Part shown: piece after piece, positions 1-8,944 of the stretch
How positions within the stretch are numbered: the stretch's first letter is position 1
Layout of the letters: each line of letters opens with the position of its first letter
Assembly (NCBI GenBank): GCA_934248055.1
Contig: CAKQKI010000009.1
Location: 1-64,000, forward strand
Length of the DNA: 64,000 nucleotides
Direction of reading: 5' to 3'
Source: an uncultured Clostridia bacterium
GTDB taxonomy: Bacteria; Bacillota; Clostridia; Christensenellales; Borkfalkiaceae
The notes under the pieces: model-generated
Databases searched by the model: none
What the model was told of the DNA's origin: nothing
Seen by the model: the letters and a program-made list of their open reading frames with translations, nothing else
Program-made: the position numbers and the translations under genes

Positions 1-1687
1 CTTTATCGAAGCTCTTGCCGTTAATAGAAGTTATCACTACGGGATCTTCGTGCTGCCTGTTTGCGATATTAGGCGAATCCTCTATCGTAACCTTATATCC
101 GTCGCTGAAATTGTCCAGAGTAAAGGTTGCCATCGTCACAACGCTTTTAATATTTAAGCCTACGCCGGTCGTTAATTTTATCGTTACCTGATTGTCAATC
201 CATTCCAGAATGATTTTTCCCGGAACCGCCCACTTATCAACACCCGTAACCGAGGTATTGTTTGCGGGGTAGAAATTGCAATCGTCGTTTGCGACAGCCG
301 CCGCTTCGGCGTCGGCTACGGTGTCGTAACCCTGACCGAACACATAATACTTGCCTTCATAAATAACGAATGCGTTTCCGTAAGTATTATAGGTGCTATT
401 CTGCGTCGTATATCTCGATTTGTACACGGAAAACACCGGCGTCCTGTCGTTATCCTTATCGTAAAACTTGAATTCCACCGCACCGTAACCAGCAGAAGCA
501 TAAGCGTATTGCAGTTCAAGGTTACCGTTAAACACGCCGTTGAACGCCGCAGCCTTCTTTCTGGGAACAACCTTCACGCCGCTCACCGTTCCGTATCCGG
601 AAGTAACCGTCGCGAATGCAGCCTCTGATTTTCCAGTAAAAATATCCGTCGCGTTAATTGCGGGGAGCACGCGCACCGTGTAAGCCTTGCTTATTCCGTT
701 ATGGCTCACGGTAGTTTGAAAATCACCCGTCTTTGCCGTAGAAATATCCGTCGCTCCCGCAAAAGTTTCAATCGAAACGGGATTCGACAATTTCAACGAG
801 CCGACTTCAACGTACGCGGAATACGAAAAGTTCCCGATTGCTTCCCCTTTTACAACCTTTATAACGTTTTTATCGTTTTCAACGTATTCGCCATCATAAT
901 ATATTTCTCCGTCGCCGTCCTGAACGGCAACGGACACGGTAGAATCGGTAAGGCTTACGCCGTTTATCGTCTTTATTACAATACTGTCGTCGCCTCCCTT
1001 GCCCCGTATAAGTGTAGAACCTTCTACCTTCATTATATATCCGTCTTTAAAACCGGGAATCTCCAGCGTCGCAACGGTTTTTTGCGAAGATATTTTGCCG
1101 CTCGCCCCGACGGGTACGCTTATAGTTACCGTGTCGTTTTCCCAGGTAAGCTGTAAATTACCTGTCACGTTATAGTAGACCGTGGCACAGGACGGATATA
1201 CTTCGGAAGACACGCTTCCCAAACCGTTATACTGAAAACGATAATCGTCGGAAAACTTGTTCTTCCAAGAGTTAGCACCCAAATAAAGAACCTTTTCCGC
1301 CCCTTCCGAGCCTCTGTAATCAACTACGCACGCGCAGCCACTGTTTTTGTCTACGGAAAACGATCTGTATAAAGAAAACACCTTCGTCGTCGGCTCGTCC
1401 TTGTCGTAGAACGTAAACTCGGTTTCGCCATAACCCGACTGCGAATAAATATATTCAATCGACAAATCCCCGTTTAACGTACCGCTAATCGTCGCCGTAT
1501 CCGTTTTGGTATTAACCTTTAACCCCTGTTCCGTAGAAACAACTCCCGAATCGTCCGTAAACAAAGCCGTCGTCGGTAAGCACACAGGGATCGTGGCAGA
1601 AACGAAAAGCGTGTTTGCGGTTATAGCCCCGCAAATACAAACTAAACCCGCCAACAACAAAAGTGCCTTAATTTTATCTTTTTTCAT
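1..1687 (-). CDS. Secreted modular protein with internal duplication (partial, C-terminus beyond window)
   Basis: The frame is open from an ATG at 1687 to the left window edge (562 codons), so the C-terminus is missing. A GGAGG site precedes the ATG. The N-terminus is a signal peptide: MKKDKIKA, then a Leu/Ala/Val-rich core. Two homologous modules follow, visible from the paired strings FTFYDKDEPTTKVFSLY (near residue 93) and FKFYDKDNDRTPVFSVY (near residue 407), each followed by a stretch ending in TINGVS or SINGKS. The modules look like beta-sandwich or adhesin-type repeats and contain no catalytic motif I recognise. There is no lipobox, so it is probably exported and either released or anchored by the missing C-terminus. 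By analogy with the other surface proteins here it may bind glycans, but function is not shown by the sequence. Confidence 0.8.
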   Translation of the reverse strand, partial: MKKDKIKALLLLAGLVCICGAITANTLFVSATIPVCLPTTALFTDDSGVVSTEQGLKVNTKTDTATISGTLNGDLSIEYIYSQSGYGETEFTFYDKDEPTTKVFSLYRSFSVDKNSGCACVVDYRGSEGAEKVLYLGANSWKNKFSDDYRFQYNGLGSVSSEVYPSCATVYYNVTGNLQLTWENDTVTISVPVGASGKISSQKTVATLEIPGFKDGYIMKVEGSTLIRGKGGDDSIVIKTINGVSLTDSTVSVAVQDGDGEIYYDGEYVENDKNVIKVVKGEAIGNFSYSAYVEVGSLKLSNPVSIETFAGATDISTAKTGDFQTTVSHNGISKAYTVRVLPAINATDIFTGKSEAAFATVTSGYGTVSGVKVVPRKKAAAFNGVFNGNLELQYAYASAGYGAVEFKFYDKDNDRTPVFSVYKSRYTTQNSTYNTYGNAFVIYEGKYYVFGQGYDTVADAEAAAVANDDCNFYPANNTSVTGVDKWAVPGKIILEWIDNQVTIKLTTGVGLNIKSVVTMATFTLDNFSDGYKVTIEDSPNIANRQHEDPVVITSINGKSFDK

Positions 1688-2025
1688 TCTTATCCTCCCT
1701 TTTAGGAATAATAATTCAGCCCCGCGCGCAACCGACAAAATGCGCAACAAGACCTATTATTATTTTTATTTTACCAAAAAAAACCTCTAAAAACAATATA
1801 CTTTTTCTGGCAAAAAATATAATATAACTACTTTCTCTTTTTTACGGACAAGCGTTTTTCTATAATTTATCCCACGCTCAAACCACAGAAATAGCAACCT
1901 GCAAAAAACTTAATGAAAAGAAAGTATAAACAAATTCACCTATAAAAATTAGAACAGGCTTTGCGCAAAACCGCCCGACTATCTTATGTTGGCAAACCGA
2001 ATCAATTTTTCTTCAACAGAATTAG
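1688..2025. other. AT-rich intergenic stretch
   Basis: Apart from the candidate promoter at 1768-1796 I see no gene, tRNA or strong hairpin. A 28-codon reading frame starting with ATG at 1986 runs into a stop and lies in another frame of the next ORF. It could be decayed sequence upstream of the 2026-2625 ORF. Confidence 0.4.
1768..1796 (-). promoter_or_regulatory. Candidate promoter for the secreted modular protein
   Basis: On the minus strand TTGTTT (1791-1796) and TAAAAT (1768-1773) are separated by 17 nt. This would give a leader of roughly 75 nt before the ATG at 1687. The region is AT-rich, so chance matches are possible. Confidence 0.35.
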
Positions 2026-2625
2026 TTGTTAGCGCAAAGCACACTTTTCAGATTATCGGTAAAAGACTTTGATATTCTCTGTTCGATAGGGCTTTTCGAT
2101 TCAGAAAAGTTGAATCAAGGCATTTTCGGATTCCGTAAATACGAAAATTCGTCGCTATCCTATACGGGCATAGACAAGCACGCAGGCGAATCTGTCGGCG
2201 GTTGGGATACGGTTTTAAGACGCGAAGAATACGAAGAATTATACGGCAAGCAACAAGCCACGATGACCGACTTCGAAGAAATTTTAATTTCCGAAAAGTA
2301 CAGCGCCGAAAAAGCGGGAAACACCGCCGAAAACGAAATTGCCGCCGCAGTTACGGATAACGCGGTTACAAATAACGCCACAGCGAATGATGCAGCAACA
2401 GCCTTGCAAAAGCAAGACGAAGAAAAACTTGCCGCCGAAAAAGCTTTGCAAGAAATGCTTCAAAAAGTACAAGTGGGCGTAACCGTTACGCACAAAAAAT
2501 TCGGAAGCGGCACGATTGTTTGGATTGACAGTGCGAAAAAGTATTTGCGCGTTAAATTCGACGCAGGTGAAAAACAATTCGTTTTTCCCGACGCGTTTTT
2601 AATGAAGTTTTTGGAAGTCAAATAG
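2026..2625 (+). CDS. Hypothetical protein with C-terminal SH3/Tudor-like barrel (possible 5'-truncated remnant)
   Basis: A 199-codon frame opens with TTG directly after an in-frame TAG. There is no ATG and no ribosome site. Residues 1-85 are of unknown kind. Residues 95-145 are a low-complexity Ala/Glu/Asn/Lys linker, probably helical. The last 50 residues (VGVTVTHKKFGSGTIVW... to the end) resemble the small barrel found at the C-termini of PcrA/UvrD-type helicases and other nucleic-acid proteins. The missing start suggests a fragment of a longer gene. It is one of only two plus-strand ORFs before the tRNA. Product function unknown. Confidence 0.45.
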   Translation: MLAQSTLFRLSVKDFDILCSIGLFDSEKLNQGIFGFRKYENSSLSYTGIDKHAGESVGGWDTVLRREEYEELYGKQQATMTDFEEILISEKYSAEKAGNTAENEIAAAVTDNAVTNNATANDAATALQKQDEEKLAAEKALQEMLQKVQVGVTVTHKKFGSGTIVWIDSAKKYLRVKFDAGEKQFVFPDAFLMKFLEVK

Positions 2626-2683
2626 TTTTAAGGGGAAACTTTTTAATCCGTTAAATGATTATGTTAAAGGCAAAATTGATAGA

Positions 2684-3331
2684 TTGCTTTTAGAAACATT
2701 GAAACCCTTTGCAAATATATTGTATAGCACTATTTCTATGAGTGAAGGGTTATCTAATGTTTCTTCTTTATTGAATTGTAAAATGGACGAAATTGAAGAA
2801 AAAATAAAAAGCAAACAGTTTCCTGCTTTTTTAGTATTGAATGATTTTTTACTTGAAAATAGCAATTTGCAAGAAATACTAAAAGATTTGTTTTCATCTT
2901 CTTATTTTCCTAAGGAGTGGAGTTATACTGTTTTAGAATTAATGGACTGGATAAGAGAATATAATTGGTTCATATCAGAAAGAAACAAAGAATATCCTTT
3001 TATTGCGTTAGATACAAAAAACTACAATAATCTTGCTCCTGTAAATGCTCATTCAATAAATAAAAGTAATCCCCAAAATTCATTTTTGATTTTAGAAACA
3101 ACTGATAAAGATGGGCATAGATATGTTGATACTAAAGGTGGAAAAGTTATTAATCAAACTCATTATGCGGTTGATAGTCCACTTGTATTAAAAGAAACAT
3201 TTTGCGTAAATGAAAAATTTATATCGACTTTCTCTCAAAAAATATATAAATTAATTAAAATATGTTTATCTTGGCTTGAAATAACTGATAGTGAGTTTAT
3301 CTTAGACCCTGACTTTTATGTTATAAATTAA
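2684..3331 (+). CDS. Hypothetical AT-rich ORF, probable remnant or acquired gene
   Basis: A 215-codon frame can start at TTG 2684, but the same frame stays open back to about 2606 with protein-like sequence (NSFKGKLFNPLNDYVKGK) and no ATG or ribosome site. The start is therefore unclear and the gene may be 5'-truncated. Codon use is much more AT-rich than in the sugar genes to the right, which suggests foreign origin. I recognise no domain, signal peptide or membrane segment. It ends in TAA just before a strong terminator, so the 3' end looks intact. Its place beside the 3' end of a tRNA-Leu gene fits a leftover of an integrated element, but no integrase or att duplication is visible. Confidence 0.45.
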   Translation: MLLETLKPFANILYSTISMSEGLSNVSSLLNCKMDEIEEKIKSKQFPAFLVLNDFLLENSNLQEILKDLFSSSYFPKEWSYTVLELMDWIREYNWFISERNKEYPFIALDTKNYNNLAPVNAHSINKSNPQNSFLILETTDKDGHRYVDTKGGKVINQTHYAVDSPLVLKETFCVNEKFISTFSQKIYKLIKICLSWLEITDSEFILDPDFYVIN

Positions 3332-3334
3332 ACA

Positions 3335-3364
3335 AAAAGGACTCGATGTAAAACGAGTCCTTTT
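3335..3364 (+). terminator. Rho-independent terminator
   Basis: A perfect 11-bp stem, AAAAGGACTCG / CGAGTCCTTTT, with an 8-nt loop begins 4 nt after the stop codon of the preceding ORF. The A and T runs make it usable in both directions. Confidence 0.85.
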
Positions 3365-3385
3365 GGCTATATAAGCATAAAAGTA

Positions 3386-3426
3386 AATCCGAACCATTCA
3401 CTCGTTACAAGTATTTGGTTCGGATT
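3386..3426 (-). terminator. Candidate terminator of the tRNA-Leu transcript
   Basis: The arms AATCCGAACCA (3386-3396) and TGGTTCGGATT (3416-3426) are perfectly complementary and lie 10 nt beyond the tRNA 3' end. On the minus strand the stem is followed by TACTTTTA, a weak U-tract. Confidence 0.45.
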
Positions 3427-3435
3427 ATACTGTTT

Positions 3436-3518
3436 TGGTGCGGATAACAGGACTTGAACCTGCATGGTTTCCCACATGAACCTGAATCATGCGCGTCTGC
3501 CAGTTTCGCCATATCCGC
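3436..3518 (-). tRNA. tRNA-Leu (anticodon CAG)
   Basis: The minus strand folds as a complete class II tRNA. The acceptor stem is GCGGATA/TATCCGC with encoded CCA. The D-arm contains the ACTGGCAGACGC pattern typical of tRNA-Leu. The anticodon stem is CATGA/TCATG with loop TTCAGGT, giving anticodon CAG. A short variable arm (TGG-GAAA-CCA) and a T-arm with TTCAAGT follow. It decodes CUG leucine codons. Confidence 0.93.
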
Positions 3519-3821
3519 ATTTGTAATATTTTTGCGCCTGATAAACGATTTCGTTCGGGCGCGGCTACGAAAACGCCTGCCTTAAAGCGGCAATGCCTTG
3601 AAATTCGTTTATAAAAACGACCGTAATCGAAAATTAAAGCCGTAACCGCGATTACCGTAAAAGCAACGATATTTTCCGATTACTTTAATATTCTAACACA
3701 CAAGCGACTTAAAAACAAGCGTTTTAAACGGTTCGCGCATAAAAATTTAATTCGGGCATAAAAAATCGGGGCGACGTTTTTACGCCCCGACGCTATAAAG
3801 CCTTAATTTTACGCCGCATAT
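3519..3821. other. Intergenic stretch between tRNA-Leu and murQ
   Basis: About 300 nt without a convincing ORF. The only clear element is the murQ terminator at 3758-3789. The segment 3540-3720 is repetitive in style (several aaaacg/cgtaat strings) but I find no strong structure. The tRNA promoter should lie just right of 3518, and I could not identify a clear pair of boxes. Confidence 0.4.
3758..3789 (-). terminator. Rho-independent terminator of the murQ end of locus A
   Basis: On the minus strand the stem CGGGGCG (arms 3783-3789 and 3767-3773) with a 9-nt loop is followed directly by ATTTTTTA. It lies 33 nt beyond the murQ stop and probably ends the locus A transcript. Confidence 0.85.
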
Positions 3822-4619
3822 TTATTTAACGGCGTTTTTAATAACCCACCCTGATTTTTCAAGACGATCTTCCGCTTCTTTTTCGCCGCAATCAAGAATG
3901 GAACGAACGATATTTATCATTCTCTTTCTCAATTTGACGTTCGTGGGCTTTAAATTTATCATAAGGTTTTCGTAAACGTAACCCGCTTTTATCATCAGCG
4001 AAGTGGATATCATATTAAGCACTAATTTTTGCGCCGTTCCCGCTTTCATTCTGGTTGAGCCGGTAACGACTTCCGCGCCCGTATCGACTACGATGCAATA
4101 ATCGGAATATTCGGATATTTTCGTGTTTTCGTTAGAAGTTATGCACGCCGTGACAGCCCCTTTTTCTTTTGCAAGTTTCAACGCGCCTACGACGTATTGC
4201 GCTCCGCCCGCCGCAGAAATCCCTATAACGCTGTCGTTTTCGGTTATGTTATAAGAAAGCAAATCCGAACGGCCTTTTAAAGCGTCGTCTTCCGCGCCTT
4301 CGGAAGAAAATCGCAAAGCCGAGTCGCCGCCCGCGATAATTCCTATAACTACCCCCTGCGGCACTCCGTACGTCGGCGGAATCTCGGAAGCGTCAAGCAC
4401 GCCGAGCCTTCCCGAAGTTCCGCACCCGACGTAAAACAGCCTTCCGCCGTTTTTCATTTTTAAGTAGACCGAGTCTACGGTTTTTCTGATTTCGGGAATC
4501 GCCCGTCTTACGGCAAAAGCGGCTTTTTCGTTTTCGTCCTGCATGACCGAGAGCATTTCGTCGGTAGTCATTTTATCTATATTTACGGTTTTTTCGTTTC
4601 TCGATTCTGTTTTAAGCAT
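3822..4619 (-). CDS. murQ: N-acetylmuramic acid 6-phosphate etherase MurQ
   Basis: MurQ cleaves the lactyl ether of MurNAc-6-P to GlcNAc-6-P plus D-lactate in the cytoplasm. The SIS-domain core is clear: GCGTSGRLGVLDASEIPPT near residues 66-83, with the catalytic Glu at about 79 (E. coli Glu83) and the second acidic motif SSEGAED near 106-112. It continues with ISAAGGAQYVVGAL and TGSTRMKAGTAQK. I chose the ATG at 4619 because MLKTESRNEKTVNIDKM matches the family N-terminus; an upstream in-frame ATG at 4664 would add 15 unrelated residues. That gives 265 aa, somewhat short at the C-terminus against the usual ~300. It overlaps the kinase gene by 8 nt, so the two are translationally coupled: kinase product becomes etherase substrate. 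Confidence 0.93.
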   Translation of the reverse strand: MLKTESRNEKTVNIDKMTTDEMLSVMQDENEKAAFAVRRAIPEIRKTVDSVYLKMKNGGRLFYVGCGTSGRLGVLDASEIPPTYGVPQGVVIGIIAGGDSALRFSSEGAEDDALKGRSDLLSYNITENDSVIGISAAGGAQYVVGALKLAKEKGAVTACITSNENTKISEYSDYCIVVDTGAEVVTGSTRMKAGTAQKLVLNMISTSLMIKAGYVYENLMINLKPTNVKLRKRMINIVRSILDCGEKEAEDRLEKSGWVIKNAVK

Positions 4620-5568
4620 CGCTGTACTCCTTGTATTGTTCGGTGAATTTACTTTTAAAATCATGAATTTTAACGTTATTTTTCCTGCAACACGTAACGC
4701 ACGCGCCGAAAATCTGCGGAAGGTCGGGAACTATTATTTCAAACGGTTTTTTCAGGTATTTTTTAATAACGGGCAACAAAACGGCTTTTTCGTTCATCAT
4801 TCCGCCCGATATTACGAGTATATCACCGCAATCGTATTTTTCGCTCGCGCAGTTTATTTTATTCGCAAGTTCACGCATGTTTTCCGTTATTATTTTTTCC
4901 GCCACGCCGTCACCCCGATTATACGCGTTTATAACGATTTTTGAAAAAGACGCGATATACGCTCTGCTCTGCGAATACAGATATCCTAAACCGCTCCACG
5001 CGTCCGAGCCTAATTTTTCTCTTACGAGTTCACCTATCAGAGTTTTTTCGCCCGAGCCGTCTTCTTCGGCAAGCGTTGCCGAAACGGCGTCTCTTCCCAT
5101 ATCGTAACCGCTGCCCGCTTTATCGAATAAATATCCCCAGCCGCCCACTCTGTGAACGACGTCTCCGTCAATCGCGAAAACCACCGAACCCGTTCCGCAA
5201 ATCACCGCCGTTCCTTTTTCGCAATCGACCGCGCTCGATAAAACGTTAAGCATATCGCCGCTGCAATCGATTTTAACGTTTTTAAATTCGTCCGACAACA
5301 GTTTTTCGATTTTTTTACCGTTATTCCCCGACAAAAACCCCGAAACGCCGCAATATACGGCTGAAATTTCACTGTTTTTTAAGAGTTTTTCTATACCGCT
5401 TTTTAAAATTCCGAACGACTTATCAATCCCAACGATATTAGGATTGCTTCCGCCGAGAATTTCACGCGAAAGCAAAGTTCCGCGCCCGTCAAACAAAACG
5501 AACTCCGTTTTGGAACCGCCGCCGTCGACGGCAACGTATTTTTTATTCTCAACGCCGATTTTATTCAT
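4612..5568 (-). CDS. murK: BadF/BadG-type amino-sugar kinase, MurNAc/GlcNAc kinase (MurK-like)
   Basis: ASKHA-fold kinase of 318 aa. The phosphate-1 loop is VAVDGGGSKTEFVLFD (residues 12-27). The phosphate-2/adenosine region is VICGTGSVVF, followed by VGGWGYLFDKAGSGYDMGRDA, a hallmark of BadF/BcrA-type N-acetylhexosamine kinases. A C-terminal ISGGMMNEK follows. The Clostridium acetobutylicum member MurK phosphorylates both MurNAc and GlcNAc at O6 and sits next to murQ; the same pairing here, with an 8-nt overlap, makes MurK the best call. Both sugars would converge on GlcNAc-6-P and then NagA/NagB. AAGGAT lies 6 nt before the ATG. The exact sugar preference cannot be read from the sequence. 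Confidence 0.85.
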   Translation of the reverse strand: MNKIGVENKKYVAVDGGGSKTEFVLFDGRGTLLSREILGGSNPNIVGIDKSFGILKSGIEKLLKNSEISAVYCGVSGFLSGNNGKKIEKLLSDEFKNVKIDCSGDMLNVLSSAVDCEKGTAVICGTGSVVFAIDGDVVHRVGGWGYLFDKAGSGYDMGRDAVSATLAEEDGSGEKTLIGELVREKLGSDAWSGLGYLYSQSRAYIASFSKIVINAYNRGDGVAEKIITENMRELANKINCASEKYDCGDILVISGGMMNEKAVLLPVIKKYLKKPFEIIVPDLPQIFGACVTCCRKNNVKIHDFKSKFTEQYKEYSDA

Positions 5569-5578
5569 GTTTTAATCC

Positions 5579-7591
5579 TTACGTCAATTCAAAAAATCTT
5601 GCCTGCACGTCTTTTGTAAAGTTTACCGTAAACGTTTGATTTTCTAATGAAAACGTAACGTCTTTATCGTTCGCGGGATATGCAAGTTCAACGTTTTTTA
5701 CGCCGCTTTTTACGGGAATTTTTACGGTTTTATCTCCGTTTAAATTCCACACGGCAAGATAAATCTTACCTTTATTCATAAGTCCGCCCGCAACCGTTTT
5801 ATCAAATAATTTACTAAACCCGAGCGGCATGAAAGGATATGCGCGGCTCTTAATCGCACTTAATTTTTTATAATATTTTACACCTTCTTTTACGAGAGAA
5901 AAGTTCTCGTCGCTCAATTCAGATAAATCGCTTGCAAGGTGCATTCTGCCCGAAAAAGAGTTAATCATATTCATAACGACCTGCTCTTTTTCAACGTTTT
6001 CTCTGTCAACGGGGTAACTCCATACAGCCGCTTGCTCGGGCAGTACCGCGGAAGCGATATTCGCCGAAATATAAGGATAAATTTTATAATCGGTCTGATC
6101 CGAAGTCGAAACAAGGCTGAATTTTGATAAATAGCAATAGTCAAGACGCATTCCGCCCGAAGCGCAGCACTCGAATATAACGCCGTTGAACCTTGCAGTT
6201 ATTTCTTCGACCCATTCGCGAAACGCCTTCGAACATTCTTCGAGTCCTTCGCCGAAAACAAACGCGTTTTTATCCGTTCCCACTCCTAAATCCTGATTAT
6301 AATCGAATTTGATGTAATCCGCGCCGTAGTCTTCGACCATTCTCCTTATTGTTTCGGTCATATTGTCGCGCACTTTTTTATTTCTGTAATCGAGAAAGTA
6401 CCTGTCGCCTACGGCGATTTTTTTACCGAAACGGGTTATAAAGCACTCGTCGCCGTAATATTTTATCATTTTTTCGCATTTAACGCCGACTATTTCGGGT
6501 TCTATCCAGAGTCCCGCCTTTAAGCCGAGCGAACGTATATAATCGGTAGTCGCTCTCACGCCGCCGGGAAAACGCGCGTTGCTTTCTTTCCATTCCCCGA
6601 CGTAAGGATATATGATTTTTCCGTCGACTTCGTCATGCCAGCCGCAGTCGATAACGTAATAATCCGCTCCCGCGTTTTTGGCAAATTCCGCGTACTTTCT
6701 CGTGTTGTTTTCGGAAGGACTATCCCACGACAAATGCATATATTCGTTGAAAATAACGGGGAGATTTTCATCGGGCTTACAAAACGGTTTAAGCGTTCTT
6801 AAATAGTCGGTCATCGCTTTCATTGCGGAATTCAGATCTTTTCCGCACGCTATCGCGGCAACCGAAGTTTTATAAGTTTCGTTTCTTTTAAGTTTTTTTG
6901 CCCAGTTCAAATAATTTAAATTCGCCGAACCCGACGATAAATAAAATCTTTCGTCGTAATCGGAAATTTCATAAAACCACGAACAGCCCGAATCCACGCG
7001 GCAAATCATGGTTTTTCCGTTTACGGCGTCTTCTAAAACTACTTGCGGCAAACGCTCTTTGGTGCTTTGCGAGCCGACCGAAGCAAAAAATTCTTTTATT
7101 TGGTTTTCGTGATTTTCCTTACAAAATCCCAAATCGTAAAAACTGTTTCTTTTCGGCTGACATTCAAAATGATGCCCCTGCAAAAATTCGGTCAGATATA
7201 TTTCGTTGCTTTCGGCATGCGATTTATTAAACAAACTTTTTAACACGAAAGACGGCGCGCTTTCCAGAACTATATCTTCTTCCGATATATTAGTTATTTC
7301 GTTATAAACCGCTATCGAATTCCCCTGTGAAAACGATTTGAAAATTGTTTTGACTTCTATTTTATCGGAGCGCTGAACAATCGTTAAAGTATCGGCAGAC
7401 TCTTCGTGATATAAATATCCGAGTTTTTTGCTTTCCGAACTTCTTACGGTTTTTCCGTTCAGGTGCGTGGGAGTATTTTCCCCCGCAAGTTGCGCTTCCA
7501 CAAAACCCTGCGGCTCGGTTTTATACCCGAAATGCCCGGTTAAGCATGCCTTTCCGTCTGTAACGTCAAATTCTAAAAATCCGAATTTCAT
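5579..7591 (-). CDS. GH36 alpha-galactosidase (or alpha-N-acetylgalactosaminidase)
   Basis: A 670-aa cytoplasmic enzyme with the GH36 layout: N-terminal beta-sandwich (about 1-270), a TIM barrel (YYVIDCGWHDE, then LGLKAGLWIEPE near 350), and a C-terminal beta domain. The nucleophile Asp is in DYIKFDYNQD and the acid/base Asp in STSDQTDYK; ECCASGGMRLD lies between, as in GH36 alpha-galactosidases. No signal peptide, so it acts on imported oligosaccharides. AAGGAG precedes the ATG. It is slightly shorter than typical 720-740 aa homologues. Given the GalNAc-directed neighbours (GH109- and GH123-type), an alpha-GalNAc side activity is possible. Confidence 0.88.
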   Translation of the reverse strand: MKFGFLEFDVTDGKACLTGHFGYKTEPQGFVEAQLAGENTPTHLNGKTVRSSESKKLGYLYHEESADTLTIVQRSDKIEVKTIFKSFSQGNSIAVYNEITNISEEDIVLESAPSFVLKSLFNKSHAESNEIYLTEFLQGHHFECQPKRNSFYDLGFCKENHENQIKEFFASVGSQSTKERLPQVVLEDAVNGKTMICRVDSGCSWFYEISDYDERFYLSSGSANLNYLNWAKKLKRNETYKTSVAAIACGKDLNSAMKAMTDYLRTLKPFCKPDENLPVIFNEYMHLSWDSPSENNTRKYAEFAKNAGADYYVIDCGWHDEVDGKIIYPYVGEWKESNARFPGGVRATTDYIRSLGLKAGLWIEPEIVGVKCEKMIKYYGDECFITRFGKKIAVGDRYFLDYRNKKVRDNMTETIRRMVEDYGADYIKFDYNQDLGVGTDKNAFVFGEGLEECSKAFREWVEEITARFNGVIFECCASGGMRLDYCYLSKFSLVSTSDQTDYKIYPYISANIASAVLPEQAAVWSYPVDRENVEKEQVVMNMINSFSGRMHLASDLSELSDENFSLVKEGVKYYKKLSAIKSRAYPFMPLGFSKLFDKTVAGGLMNKGKIYLAVWNLNGDKTVKIPVKSGVKNVELAYPANDKDVTFSLENQTFTVNFTKDVQARFFELT

Positions 7592-7702
7592 TTTTTCTCC
7601 TTAAAACATTTATCGGGTTTCTGCTCGTAAAAACCACGCTATAGCCTTATTTTAAAAATTTTTAATCGCCGCCGCCCGTATTTACGCACGCAACCACGTT
7701 TG

Positions 7703-7721
7703 TAGCCGCAAGCGATTGCGG
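7703..7721. repeat. Copy 1 of an 18-bp repeat carrying a small hairpin
   Basis: TAGCCGCAAGCGATTGCG occurs here and again exactly at 10417-10434, both in gaps between locus A genes. Here CCGCAA-GCGA-TTGCGG folds as a perfect 6-bp hairpin. The 153-nt gap holds nothing else I recognise. Confidence 0.7.
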
Positions 7722-7744
7722 ATAGCGGTTGCATGTTTTTAGCG

Positions 7745-8929
7745 TTAAAGCATAAATTCGTTTTTGCGGGTTATCCATTTGCCTTCGGTAAAGTCGGGGA
7801 AGGCTATCGCCGTACCCGTTGAAAGCGACTGTTCGGATAAAACCGTAATAACCATCCAGCAAGCCATATCGTAAACGTCTACGGGCATAGGCTTTTTATC
7901 TCTCACCGCGTCGAAAAACGCGTTGGTGCAAAGCCAGTCCATGCCGCCGTGTCCGCCGTGCGGAGTGTAACCGACCCATAAAGGATGATCGTATTTTTCG
8001 TAAAATTCGGTTATATTGTTATAATTAGACGACCAGTCCCAACATTCTTTGGTCAGCATACCGTCAAGCAATACCGATGAGTTTTCTTCGTTTATTATGC
8101 CTTTTGTTCCGTGAATACAGAATTTTCTCGAATAATACCGCGGCAGACTCGTGTCGAGCGTAATGTTCACCATTTCTCCGTTCTGACACTTGATTATAGT
8201 AGTAACAACGTCTGACTGATTGAATTTAACGCCGTAAAGGTTTTCCATATTTTTTTGCTTCACGCGCGCTTCGAGTCCGACCGACTTCGTTCCGAAAGAC
8301 TGGAGCGAAGTAAATCTGTTTCCCGTGCCTATATCGAGAATTTTTGCGATAGGTCCTATTTCATGCGTGGGATAGTTTTCGGCGTTGCGGTGAATATATT
8401 CCTGCAAACGATACGTAGTGCCGCCGAGAATTTCGTCGCGAAGGTCGTGACAATATCCGCCTTCGGCGTAAACTATTTCGCCTAAAAGCCCTTTTCTTTT
8501 CATATTAAGGGCAAGCAGTTCTTTTCTGCCGAAACAGCAGTTTTCGAGCATCATAACGGGGGTTTTGGTCTTTTCGTAACACTTTACGAGCGACCACAAA
8601 CTTTCAACGCTGTACGCTCCGCCTACTTCCACTCCCACGGGAATTCCCTTTTCCATCGAATAAAGGGCAACCGAAACGTGCGCTTCCCACGAAGCCGCAA
8701 CTATAACCGCACTCACGTTTGCCTTGTCAAGACATTCTTTGTAATCGTAATAAATTTCAGGGCGCGGAAATCCGTTTTCTTCAAGGTGTTTGGCGAATTT
8801 TTCGCATTTTGCGGCGTTTACGTCGCATACGGCGACGCATTCGACGGTTTTAATGTTCATAATCGCGCCGTCCCAAAGGGTGTTTCCGCGCTGACCTAAT
8901 CCGATTAAGGCGTATTTTAATTTTTCCAT
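7745..8929 (-). CDS. GH109-type Gfo/Idh/MocA protein, putative NAD-dependent alpha-N-acetylgalactosaminidase
   Basis: The N-terminal Rossmann fold starts at residue 5 (ALIGLGQRGNTLW) and has a GH109-style glycine motif. The middle and C-terminal parts match glycosidase family GH109 rather than ordinary dehydrogenases: MMLENCCFGR (127-135), EGGYCHDLR (156-164) and NYPTHEIGP (185-193). Tyr159 and His189 occupy the positions of the catalytic Tyr and His proposed for the Elizabethkingia enzyme. Such enzymes cleave alpha-GalNAc by a redox/elimination route using bound NAD. No signal peptide. Strong AGGAG. A second copy lies at 42342-43625. Some GH109 relatives have other specificities or are oxidoreductases, so activity is inferred. 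Confidence 0.8.
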   Translation of the reverse strand: MEKLKYALIGLGQRGNTLWDGAIMNIKTVECVAVCDVNAAKCEKFAKHLEENGFPRPEIYYDYKECLDKANVSAVIVAASWEAHVSVALYSMEKGIPVGVEVGGAYSVESLWSLVKCYEKTKTPVMMLENCCFGRKELLALNMKRKGLLGEIVYAEGGYCHDLRDEILGGTTYRLQEYIHRNAENYPTHEIGPIAKILDIGTGNRFTSLQSFGTKSVGLEARVKQKNMENLYGVKFNQSDVVTTIIKCQNGEMVNITLDTSLPRYYSRKFCIHGTKGIINEENSSVLLDGMLTKECWDWSSNYNNITEFYEKYDHPLWVGYTPHGGHGGMDWLCTNAFFDAVRDKKPMPVDVYDMACWMVITVLSEQSLSTGTAIAFPDFTEGKWITRKNEFML

Positions 8930-8944
8930 AACTTTCTCCTGTAA

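Noticed and set aside
3436..3518. Integration attachment site with duplicated tRNA-Leu end
   Set aside because: I found no second copy of the tRNA 3' sequence and no integrase in the window.
7745..8929. Ordinary sugar dehydrogenase of the Gfo/Idh/MocA family
   Set aside because: The ENCC, GGYCHDLR and YPTH motifs match GH109 glycosidases better, and the catalytic Tyr and His positions are kept. Oxidoreductase activity cannot be fully excluded.
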